Assembly: GCF_000189635.1 (NCBI RefSeq)
Contig: NW_002476434.1
Coordinates: 806,001 to 870,000, forward strand
Length of the DNA: 64,000 nt
Source of the DNA: Tetrahymena thermophila SB210
Lineage: Eukaryota; Ciliophora; Oligohymenophorea; Hymenostomatida; Tetrahymenidae
Direction: 5' to 3'
The position numbers and the translations under genes are program-made. Positions 25,140 to 36,338 of the stretch are shown piece after piece (within the stretch, counting starts at the first letter, position 1; each line of letters opens with the position of its first letter). Below the pieces are notes generated by a model that was given only the letters and a program-made list of their open reading frames with translations, was not told the DNA's origin and made no database searches.

Positions 25140-27561
25140 ATCTGCGTAGTTATTAAATAAAATAGAAATGGTAGTAGTAATGTTAGTAGTAGTTGGTCTG
25201 ATTACTTTTTGATTTTTGTTTGTTTAGTTATTCTCAAAAATAAGCAAGCATTATTTGTATTTAATTTTTTGTTAATAATTATTAACAAAGAGTATTTAGA
25301 AACGATTACTTATAGTTTGCAAGATAGTAATATATATCTAGAGCTTTAAGCTAATGCAATTTAATTTTTTAATCATTCACTTAACTATTTCTATTTTTGA
25401 TGCCTTTTACTTTCTCTTAATTTTCTTATTCAATTATTCTCATCATTACCGTCTTACGAGTTCTTCTTTTCTTTTTATTTTCCTTAGTTTTTCTTTTTTA
25501 CCCAATTTGCACTGCAATTACCAGAATTCACACAACCTTATAATTTGTACTTTCAGACTTTTTACACTTTATATTTTTTGTTTCATTTCAGCAATTTTCT
25601 AGAAACTTTACCGAATAATCCTTAAGCTATTTTTCAATCATTAATATTTAAATGGCATCACTTTTTACTGTTTTATCTTTGTTGAAGGCGCATTACTCCA
25701 CAATTTTCTGTAAAATTATGCAAAATTTCTCATTTTTTAAATATCTACATCCCTAAAATTGGCATTTAAAAATATTTACTTGAAAATTGCTTAATAAAAA
25801 TTTATAATTTGAATTTTGAAAAAGTAAATTCTTAAACATTACAATAAATCTGAATTAAATTTACATTTACTTTAAATTTAGTTTTAATTAATTTTGTTTA
25901 ATTATGCAAAGGTTAATGATGTCAAATATAATATAATAAAGTAGAATTAATTCATAATAATTCAACTAAATTCCTTAATAGTTATTTTTTAATCAAAAAT
26001 ACAATTAGGGTTTTTAACAATCATTAGGAAGCTCGCTCATTAAAAGTTAAAATTAAAATTTAACATATAAATTTAAATATTTTTTAAATTATGCAAGCTT
26101 ATAATTTTTTGAGCAATAAATAATGAAAGATAAATAATAATAAGTGATTTTTACTTACTTTAATGAAATTAATTATTAATAAAATAAATTAGTTTTAATT
26201 TAGTAAAAAGCTTAAATTTAAAATATTTAAATTAAAAATTAAGTAAAGAAAATAAATGGAAAATTATTAGATAATTTAGAATATTTGCAAATAAATAAGA
26301 TAGATAACGAAAATTATAAATTTACTTATATTAAAAGAGCCAGTAGTTTTTATTATAATTTTCAAAAATTCTAAAAAATTAAAATTACATATTTTATTAT
26401 GCCATATATAATTCCTCATAAATAAAGGTAACCTTTTATTAAGGTCACTTTAGAAAATTTTTCAAAATTTCTTTCAAAAAACTTTGGAGTGGAGTGGGTG
26501 GTCTTAATTAATGTGGAATTAAGGTATATTAACTTTTCTAAATAATTTGTCTTTAATTTATAAATATATATATATATTTTTATGTGAAAAATATGATCTA
26601 TTATTTATTTTAGCTTATTATTAATAGCTATTTTTTTCAAGTATTAATAGATTATTAAAAATTTTAAATATGTATTATTAGGTAAATTACTAAGTATATA
26701 CTTATTATATGTGAGTGTATGAATTTATAAAGTTGAAGCTAAAATAATATTTAACAGAAAAAAAAATAATCTAAGTAATTCATTCTGTTACAATAAGCTA
26801 TATTTGCGCTTCTAAGTATAATTAAAAAGATCTTATCTAAAATATTATATTTTATTTAGTATTATTATATTTAATTATTTTGCATTAGGACATTAAAAGC
26901 AAGTTTTATTATTAAAAAAAGATATTTATATTAAGAACCAAATTCAGGTAAAGAGTTAATTTAAACAATTGTTTTAAAAAATCAATGATTTTATAAATTA
27001 ATTACTTATGAAAAATATAATGAATTTAAACATTAAAATATTGATGTCAATCTGAGTAAAAATATTTTGAAAGATTTATATTATAGCTTTTAATTGTATT
27101 TGGTAGAAAAGAAACTAATTATTTTTAATAAATAAAACTTTACTTTATAAAAACAGTTTAATTATTTTACTTATTTGAACTAATTAATAACTTTAATTTT
27201 ACATGTTTGTGACAAATGAAATGTTAATACTTTTCAAAAAGCAATTACATAAATATATTAAAAGAAATATAAGTTTAAAAGAAATAATTATTAATGGAAA
27301 AAGTTATTAAAAAATAAATTTAGCATATTTTTTAAGATGTATATTATTATATTGTATACATTATCAGCATAAAGAGTTAACAGAAAGTATTTATTTATTT
27401 ATATATAATTATATATATTTAAAGCTTGAAGTAATTGATCAGTAACAGCAAAATTTTATATAGAGATTGAATTAATAAATTCTTTCTCTGTTTAAACTCA
27501 AATCAAATCGATAATAATAATCAACAACAACAAAACTTGAAATGAGGAAGAGTTATTTATA
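25140..27561. other. 2.4-kb AT-rich intergenic region
   Basis: Nothing recognisable apart from a short TAT-rich run near 26562-26580 and a locally G-richer patch at ~26480-26520 (ggagtggagtgggtggtc). Open frames here lack codon bias or homology and are rejected. Confidence 0.5.
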
Positions 27562-28164
27562 TCAGTTAGCATCTTCGTTCTAAATTTATTAATTTGATTA
27601 CTAATTTATTTGATTTTGATTCTGATTATTATTGTTTTAAGACGACTATTCGTTTGGACGAGAAACTCTTTACTTGTTTTTTTTATTATTTTACTAAGAA
27701 TAATTTACTATCTCAATGTTAATCCATAGTAATTTATTTACCAATTTTCCAAATTTATCATTTTACATCTCATCCCCCATAATAGTAGCCAACCTATCGC
27801 ATAAATTTAAAGAAATAATTTTATCTATGATTAAGTTTTTTTATTGATATTGATAGTGTTTTCTTTCCAATTTTAAAATTCCACATAGATTGTAAATTGC
27901 TTCCTTTCCTAGCTTATTTAATGGCGTTTTTATGATCTCATTTAAAATATCTAAATATTTAAAATGAAACAATCTGAACACTTTCATAGGTGAAATCTTT
28001 TTAATCTATGATCTTAAATATTTCATAGATTCTATCTATTAATCTAATGTCCCATTTTTTAATCTAACTAAATGCTACTATAGGTCTTGCTCTTCTTCAT
28101 CATAATCATCGCTTTCTTCTAAACTGGTTGTGTGAAAGCTTGTGAAAGACACATCCTCTTCCAT
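27562..28164 (-). CDS. Small ARM-like helical protein with NQ-rich tail (paralogue 2)
   Basis: A single exon of 200 residues from MEEDVSFTSFHTT to TGA. The N-terminus is acidic (EESDDYDEEEQD). Residues ~33-150 are alpha-helical and include MKYLRSQIKKISPMKVFRLF, FKYLDILNEIIK and LGKEAIYNLCGILKL, a pattern like one and a half to two degenerate armadillo repeats. The tail is Asn/Gln-rich (NNNNQNQNQINQQSNQQ). The helical core aligns by eye with the C-terminal part of the 23976-25139 protein, including the RLFxHKYxDIL block. No signal peptide or membrane helix was seen. A nuclear-transport-adaptor-like role would be a guess. It is on the same strand as its paralogue, about 2.4 kb apart. Confidence 0.75.
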
Positions 28165-30588
28165 CTAAAAGTAAAACTACAATCAACGTGGAACTATAAA
28201 ATAAAAAAATACCTTTTTAAAAAAACCTTTCCTTTTTAAAGTCAACCCTATTTTAAAAAGTATGTAAGTATGAATGAATGCTTTTCCCTTTGTAAATATG
28301 TCTATTTATAATAATTATATTTTCGCACTTTTTTAATTTAAAAGGGGTACATACAATCAATGAGTGACTGTCTGATTAATAGAAGTAAACATAAATTCAA
28401 AATTTATAAATAACTACAATATTATTCAAATCTGATAATTATAAACTAATCAGATTAAGCGCAAAATAATATGTTTAATAAGCAATTATCACAGTTATTG
28501 ATCATCAAAAAATATATTTAAACTGGATATAAAGGATAATGGGAACAAGAACTCAGTAGAATATTAACAAAATTTTTCTGAATTTTCATGTATTTTTTTG
28601 TGCTTATACTAACATGAAAGCAGCTAAGCAATTTGAAGTTAGATTAGCAATATATATTTTTTAATGCAAAATGATTACCTTTAACCCAAAAATTTATGCA
28701 AAAATTCAAGCTTTTTTAATAAAGTCCTCTTATAAACTTGTAAAATTTAAAAATTAAAAAGTTGAATAACTGTTTTAAAAAAATAAATTTTTAATTTAAA
28801 TAGTTTAATAAAGCTTTAAAATATTTCTATTTTATTATTAAAGTTTGATAAGATAACATTTTCATTTAATTATTAATAATAAACTGAAAGTTATTCTTGA
28901 AAATTCTAAATTAAAAGTATTATCTATTTTTTCTTTTGAATTTTCTATATTTAAATGTAATTTAAACTATTTAAATACTATTAATCAATTATTTTAACTT
29001 CAATAGATAAATCTATTTATATTTTGTTTTAAATTTAAAAATTAATATCTATTTTAAAAATATAAAATTATTTTTTATATTAGGATGATAACTAAAATAT
29101 TTTAAATATCTTGAAAAATATTGAGCAAATTTACAAAAAGTAAAATTAGAAATAAACTCATTGCATTGAAATATTTATTCATTATTACTTATTTATCAAG
29201 AATTTATAAATTAATTTACATTTGTTTAATTATTATTAATGAATAAATTAAAAGTAGCTTAATGAATTTAATTTACAGCTTATTTAAATATTTTGTAAAT
29301 TATTAGTTTAATAAGGATGATTACATGTGTTTATGTAATAGTTAGTCACTATTAAATCTGTTTAGTAAAAATGTAATTATAACACATTAAAAAAGTTTGA
29401 AACATTAAAAAGGAAATTTGAATTTTATCTAATTAATTTAGATATTTAAATTAGTTTTAATGCAACAAAAAATAAGCATTAATTCACAATTTTTAAAAAT
29501 CTAGATCAAAATTATTTCAGAAAATCATCTTGACACAAAAAATTAAATATTTAGATTTGAATTTCTGGTAGAAATGATGTATTTTTGAAGCGATATGGAC
29601 AAATACTTGAATCAAATTTTAGTAATATTTGTAATTTGAAAGCTGTAATTGTTATATTATTTACAAACAGATATCTTTTAAGTTGTAAAATAAATACTAA
29701 GTTGTATTATATGTAGGAAGATAAAATAAAAATCTGTTTATAATTCATTTATTATAAATACTATATGACATTAAATATATAATATATAAACATAAATAAT
29801 CCATCTTGTTAATATATTGAAATAGAGCTAAATTTAGATTTTAATTAATTTCTGATTGTATTTTCTAAATAATTATCACAAAAACATGTTGTTTATTTTT
29901 TAAAATTATAAAGATAACTTGCTTATTTAACAATTTTCTAGCTAGAGCAGATAAATATAACCAGCTTCTTGCTTTTAGTCACACAATTATTTATTTATTT
30001 AAAGCTTTTGTTGTATTTAATTTAAGTAATTATTTTGATTAAAGTCAATATTTTTATTTAATCACATCAGGATATATTACCAACTTTCATTAATTTTAAA
30101 AAAAATCTTTATTGATCACAAGATTACTTATTTTTTTACTTTTTAAATAGTTTCCAGAAAGTTTTTTTTTTACTACAACAAAAGAATATCAGAACAGCTT
30201 AAATACTTAATTATTGAATAAAGGATTAATAAGGTGCTTAGTATGAATGGGGAATGCTCATAGTAGTTCTAAGAAAAGGAGAGACTTTTAAATTAGATAG
30301 CTACGAAAACAATATGCCATCCCAGCTAGTTGTTATTATTTGAGAATATTAAGATTTATTTAGAGAAGTTTAAGTTTTTTTATAATAAAGTAAATAGAAA
30401 TGATATATAGATAGAGATTTTAGATAAAAACAAGAATGGTTATTAGATAGATGAAAAGAAAATTATTAGAATTTGTTAGTTATATTCAATCTTTTGTTAT
30501 TTATTTGATTTCTTTTAATTAGTGCATTCTATATAAATATAATTGTAATTGAAGAAAGTTAATAGATTAAGAATAGAGAAAAAATCAA
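28165..30588. other. 2.4-kb AT-rich intergenic region
   Basis: No convincing gene in 28165-30200. The last ~350 bp (30243 onward) contain a + strand open stretch, listed separately. No RNA gene was recognised. Confidence 0.5.
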
Positions 30589-30603
30589 TCAATGTGAGTT
30601 GCT
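30243..30603 (+). other. Possible gene remnant or unconfirmed small gene with EF-hand-like loop
   Basis: Two overlapping + strand frames look more gene-like than the surrounding DNA. One begins MGNAHSSSKKRRDF, a pattern typical of N-myristoylated proteins. The other, open from 30243 to a TGA at 30601-30603, contains ILDKNKNGYQIDEKKI. This resembles an EF-hand loop with one residue out of register (Gln where Ile is expected). No clean intron joins the two frames. It overlaps the 3' end of the PARG gene by 15 bp on the opposite strand. It may be a decayed calcium-binding gene or chance. Confidence 0.2.
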
Positions 30604-32481
30604 GAAAAACTTTTAGATATATTAGAAGACAGTGAATTTTTCAGAACTTTCTTTATAGTTCTTAATAGCTTTAATTACTTTTTCAGTACTTTATCCCTTC
30701 AATATGGTAACTATCTTTTATATATCAGCAAGATGCTCATTACCAAAAGTACAGTAAATCATGTCTCTTTCTTGCATGGAGCAGGCTATCCATTGGATGA
30801 TAAATTTCAATTAAACATCTCCATGGAAGGAGCCACAACCCCAGTTACCAGTAACGATTTAATGACCTTTAGGAGTATAATCAGTAATTTAAAAACCAGT
30901 AAGGGCTTTAATGAGCTCGCGGAAAATCATTTTAGGTTAATATTACAAAGCGAGGATATGTTCATGGAAGAATAGGGCATCAATAGCAATAACTGCAGTT
31001 TGTTTGCAATTTCTTTAAGTATCAACTCCTCGGGGATCAATAAAATTGTCTATATTTTATAAAATTAATTTTAATATTTCTGTAAATTTATTGGAGTGAT
31101 TTTTTAAAAAATTTAAATGGAAATTAATGTAATCAGAATTTTATTTTTATTTGTATATATATTATTTTTTGTTGTTTTTATGACGCTAAAAAGTAATTAA
31201 GATTTCATTTATTTCCCTTGTAAAATTCATTCATTAATCTAACAATCAAAAAAAGATTTTTCAAAAGATATTTTATTCTAATAACAAAAATATCAAAATT
31301 TTTGGTTTTAATTCCTTTTGTTTTTTTTGTTTTGGAAAAGTAAAAAAACTACTTTTATCATCTTCTAATGTTCTAAATTTTTGTTTTGTAAGTAATTAAT
31401 CAGTTTTTAGGAAATTAAAATATCTAATAATGGATACATTTTTTCTAAAATTAAATTTTGTTTTTTTAATTTTAAATTTAATCAAGATAGAAAGAAAGGA
31501 TTTTATTCTTTTAAGCTTTGAATAAATAAATTGTTTTTTAAAGTTACCTTCAAATGCAAAAGTCTAAGAATATCCTGTGTAGGAGGAGTAGCGTTCAGCA
31601 CCAGTTATAAGTATTCCTTCCTTATCTTCGATGCATTCACAAATTTGACAGCAGATAAGTAGTTCTGGATTTGTTACAAACATTATTTCTTCTTGAACAC
31701 GACCAGTATCTAAAACACCACCTCCTATGCATTAGTTTGCAAAGTCAATGTGAATGTGTTAAGATTATAAGAAATCTTCGATGCGCTTATCAGTGAAGAT
31801 TTTTATGTTTGAATTAAGAGTAGGTGGGACTTTATAATTATTTTAATTAACGTATTACAAACGTTGAATAATAATGAAGAGATTTAAGTGTTCTTCAGAT
31901 GCAGAGAGGATTCTCTTGAAATAATTATACAAGCATTTGATTTTTTCAATCTTTGTTTCGATTCTATAGGGTCCATCATACCATTAAATGAGAGTACGGT
32001 ATTTGGAATAATCAATAGTACCAAAGAACATGTTGGCCAAAACAGAACTTATTTAGCGCTTAGTAAATATGGAAGGAGTGGAGTCATATTGTTTGAGAAT
32101 TTTGACAGGAGAATTTAAGAATAGTGTTTCCAATTCAAGTGCACGTATAGCAAGAGAAGGTAAAAATTCTTCTATGAAATATTTTTGATCTGCTTCATCT
32201 AATTATTCATAAAAGACTCTCAAGACTTAAAGATTTTGTTTTATTTTTAAAACTTGTAAGAATTTATCAAAGGAGTCAAAAAAATCTTCTATGTTTGTGT
32301 AGGTTTTTTATGCAATAGCAGATAAATGTTCTTTATATAGTTTATTCCATTATTCTTTTTTTTAGAAAGGTAAGGTTTGGGGCGCATTTATAGAGATGTT
32401 AGAATTGCTACCAATACTGGTGCTTGAATGATTATTACTCAATTAATTTAATTGAGGAAGTTCTTCAACAAGAGAAGTCAT
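30589..32481 (-). CDS. PARG: Poly(ADP-ribose) glycohydrolase (PARG)
   Basis: Two exons on the minus strand (32481-31548 and 31049-30589) joined across a 498-nt intron give 464 residues. PARG removes poly(ADP-ribose) chains after PARP signalling, cutting ribose-ribose bonds in nucleus or cytoplasm. The macrodomain-type catalytic signature is clear: GGGVLDTGRVQEE, with the catalytic Glu pair at about residues 264-265, followed by IMFVTNPELL. Downstream are ITGAERYSSYTGYSQTFAFE, then after the intron NFI-DPRGVDTQRN, a VIAIDAL block, and the family signature TGNWGCGSFHGDVQLKFIIQ. A helical regulatory region of ~200 residues precedes it. The splice junction falls inside a conserved block and restores it exactly, which confirms the model. 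Length fits a compact canonical PARG without the long N-terminal extension of the human enzyme. All key catalytic residues appear present, so activity is expected. Confidence 0.95.
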
Positions 32482-35400
32482 GATTGATTGATTGGATGAA
32501 TGAATGAATGATGTGATTGATGATACTAAATAGATTAAATTATGCGATAGCTAAAAAGTTAAGATACTATAGTTTTGAATCAGATAATATGATGATAATT
32601 ATTCAGAAATTCAAGTTTCTTTATTATTAAGCGAGATTTTCCAGTTTTTTTTCAATTTCTGAGTATTAGCGCAGTAAATTGTTTTATTTGCAGCGTATTT
32701 TTGTATTGTTTTCAAAGATGAAATTAATTGAGAAATTTCAATGCGGTAATTGTGAGTATAGTTTTAATTTGATTTGATTTGATTAATTGTATGAAATGTT
32801 AATTTTTGCTTTTGTGTTAATTTATTAATTATTTTTTAATGTATTTATTTATGTATGTATGTTTGTATGTGGTATTATTTTCTTAAAGAAATGTTTATTA
32901 GAAACTGTGTTTTTTTTTATTTAGGATTATATTTAAAAAGTATTGATAAATTATTAATTATAAATTTAATCATCAAAGCACTTTTATATGAACTTGATAA
33001 AAATTTTTTTTTTCTTCTATTTTCCCTTTCCCCAAATTCCTTTTACAGAATTCATTTAATTTTAATTATTAATTTCGTGTATGCAAATGATTTAGTTTAT
33101 TAATTAATACTCTACCCCTTCCTTTATTTCTTTTTTTGTTGCATAATATATATATGTATGTATGTATGATCTTCATTTTCTTCTTTTTAACTTTATTATA
33201 TCTTAATATCTTCCTTTTACTATTTCTATTCATTTCTTTAAATTAACTATTATAACTTTAACTACTTTATTCTGAATACTCTCCTGATTTTTCTCAAACT
33301 ATTTTAGAATTATTGTATCCCATTTTGTTAATTTACCTATATAAATCTAACTTTTGATAAATGGCAAATAGATGTTAATGCCTATTCCATTTTTGTGAAG
33401 CTCTTTTTATATTTACAAGAAGATCTAAAATCATCAATATAAGCTATTAATTTTTCCTTTTTCTGCCAATTTTCTTTATCTGTGTCATTTCAGATTTTGG
33501 AATTTATAAGAATGATACAATTTTTCATCCGATTTATGTCAGAAGCGATCTGTTTTACACTAAATACCCACATAGCTGCTATAATTCGGTGTTCTGAGGC
33601 TTTTTTTATTTTTAATTCCCCTATTTTTTTGCTAAATTAGAAAACCATTTTGGTTGAAATTTTTAAAGCCGATATTGCTGATAAAAGCTATGGTATTTTT
33701 TTCTGCCTCTTTTATAAACAAATAGCTTTAAATATGAGAATGGATATTTAAATAAAATCTTAATATGCACTTAATGATGTGTAAATGTCTGTGTTTTTAT
33801 CTAAGATTTATTTTAGTTTTAAATTTCTACTCTTGAAATGAAGTACTCACATTTACAGAAAGCACTTTACACATTTCTAATAAATATAGGTTATACCTTG
33901 TAATGTATGATTAGTTTTTGATTCAAAATAGTTATTTTTAGTAAGCCCTTCAATTTTGGCTCTATTTGTACTCAATTAGATACAGTTATTTTGCAATCTG
34001 TTAATTTTAATATATATCCCCTTGCAAAAAAAGTTGAGTCACCATGAAAAAATTTTACACCAGTCACTACAATATATTATGCTTTCTAACAATTCAAGTA
34101 AGAAACCTGAAACTCATTAAAAATAAAATTCAATCATAAAATCTGTTTAAATTAAAATATTTTATCAAAATGCATAGTTTACTTTTGAGGTCCCACAATA
34201 TTCAGTTGATCTGTGTGATCAAATCTTATTGATTTTTAAAATAAGTCTTTCAGATTAAAGAACTCTAATTGCATAAAATAGCCTTGCATATTGATTTTTA
34301 CCTTTAAAATTATGATACCAATATTATTTGACCAAAAAGAGTTTGAGAAACTTAATTGTCAAAGCGCCCTTTTTTTTATCAAAATTCTGATATTTGCCAT
34401 TCCTAATTAAATTTAGATTTACACTCTCAATTATCATTCAATTCAAGAAATAATTCATGTGTTTTCCATATTATTTATAACTTTTTTATAGATTTTATAA
34501 AATTCACTCTTCTTTGCAGCAATATTGTAAACAAGTTAGTGATTATCAATAAAATTTGATTTAGATCTCTATGAGAATTTAATAGGCTCTATTCGAAATA
34601 AGCAAAGTATTTTTAAGCATTTTTTTAAAAAAGCTTTCGTTTTTTTGATCCAATTTATATGAATTAATTTAAATGAATATAGTCTTTTATTAAAAAAGTA
34701 GAAAAATTTAACATTATATTGAAGTAGTTTTGAAAAAATTATAAATAATTACATAAAAATATAGTAAATAAACAAATTATGAATATAATCTATAAGAATT
34801 AATTAAATTATGAATAATTCGGTGATTACCCCTCTATCTAAATCAAATTATAAGCACATTCTGGGTTATTTAAAATTATTTATTTAATAATGAATATCAT
34901 AATAATAAGGAAATATTTTGATCTATCTTTACCCATTAATTTATAACAAGCTAAATATAGCTTACTATATTCTACAATTTTAACAATTTTAGATTAAATT
35001 ACAAATCTTATATTTGTTATAAAATGTGATTTTGGCATTTAAAATTTTTAAAATTTCTAAATCACTTTAGAATTATATAATTTTAAAAAGAGCCAATTGA
35101 TCAGATTTAAAGAATCTATTAATCTAATTTTATTAATACACTTGGTTTTCTACAGAATTATTAATTTATATGTCTATTTTATTTTTAATCTTAGATAAAA
35201 ATATTAAATATACTTATTGCTTAAAAATAAGTGCTTTTAAAAACAAATTATAAATTCATAATTTTTGGTTATTTGTTGCCTAGATTGCATTTAAAAGTAT
35301 TATTAATTTATGTAGAAGAATCACTTAAAAAACAAGCTCAATATTTTTATTGATTTATTGATATTTATTACAAAATCTAACACTTATTTATTTCTGATTA

Positions 35401-36338
35401 ATTTTTAAATCTTTTATTATAAAAAAAAGAAAAATATTTGCAGCAAATAATAATTTAATGCCAGAGCATATTTAAAATAAATATAATATCATATATACCT
35501 ACTAATGAACTTTGCTCAAAGATAGTAACTATAAGGTGCTTTTTAACAAAAATATAAGATATTTAGCTAATGTAATAAGGGCCTTTTTATACTCCTTTAT
35601 ATATATTATTGAATCATTATTATCGTTTTAATCTCACCCATATTCACATTACAAATAAAATTTGTTAGATTTTTAAAAGCGTAATAACTCTTCTATATTA
35701 CTATAAATAATATAAGAATAATTAATATAAATTATTTCAAATTTTTTTATAATCTATTTTTAGTTAGTTAGTTAGTTATTTATTTATGTATTATAACTAT
35801 CTAATCTCAAAAAAAGAGATAAAACCAAATAAATGTAAAAAAAATTAAATAAATGTTTACAAAACAAATCATAAAAAACTTGAATAATATGTAAAATCTT
35901 TAAATTTTTAACAGGGTTAAAATATAATAATTTTTCAGCTACAAATTCTTTATTTATGGTTAAAAACATTTATTGATTTAATTAACAAAATAATATTATT
36001 TACATTCCCTCTTAAAAATAGATATTTTTAAAAAAAATTATTTTCAATTAAAATTAATATTATTTATTAAATGTATTTTTACATTCTAAGTGCTTATTAA
36101 TTAGTGAAATTAATTTACAAAACAGCCTAATCCATCCTTTCAAATGAATATGGTGCTATTATTAAAATTCAAATATCGCGGAAATTTTAAATAAAAATTA
36201 GTTATTTACTAAATGAGGATTTGAGCATCTGAAAAATATTCAAATATATTTTAGGTTTTAAAAATTAAATTAATTAAGAAAATTGAAATCAATTAAAATA
36301 ATTATAAGCTATATAAATAAAGTGGAAAGCATACAAAA
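32482..36338. other. 3.9-kb spacer, partly with texture of decayed sequence
   Basis: Upstream of PARG is a GATT/GAATGAAT-rich leader (32482-32530). Positions ~33340-34640 have slightly higher GC and broken coding-like stretches, including a helix-turn-helix-like peptide on the minus strand near 33511-33595 (IIAAMWVFSVKQIASDINRM) and a Tc1/mariner-like end at 34016-34043. The rest (34640-36338) is plain A/T-rich. No intact gene was found. Confidence 0.5.
34016..34043 (+). mobile_element. Candidate Tc1/mariner-type terminal sequence, decayed
   Basis: The sequence CCCCTTGCAAAAAAAG-TTGAGTCACC follows a TATATA stretch. It resembles the outer ends of some Tc1-like transposons (TGCAAAAGTTTTGAGTCACC type, TA target site). 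I could not find a matching inverted copy within the window, and no transposase catalytic core was seen. If genuine it is a solo or heavily eroded end. Confidence 0.22.

Noticed and set aside
25354-25602. Hydrophobic 82-residue + strand frame and a basic minus-strand frame opposite it
   Set aside because: Composition is just pyrimidine-rich (or purine-rich) AT sequence. There is no homology, codon bias or neighbouring exon.
30733-30975. Standard-code frame on the + strand within 30589-31049
   Set aside because: It is the antisense shadow of PARG exon 2. The minus strand carries the TGNWGCG signature.
31888-32118. Standard-code frame on the + strand
   Set aside because: Antisense of PARG exon 1. 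No homology in the + direction.
32855-33103. 82-residue hydrophobic frame on the + strand
   Set aside because: Low-complexity T-rich DNA produces Phe/Leu/Ile-rich frames by chance. No supporting exon was found.
35784-35969. 61-residue minus-strand frame
   Set aside because: AT-rich chance frame in a spacer with no coding signal.
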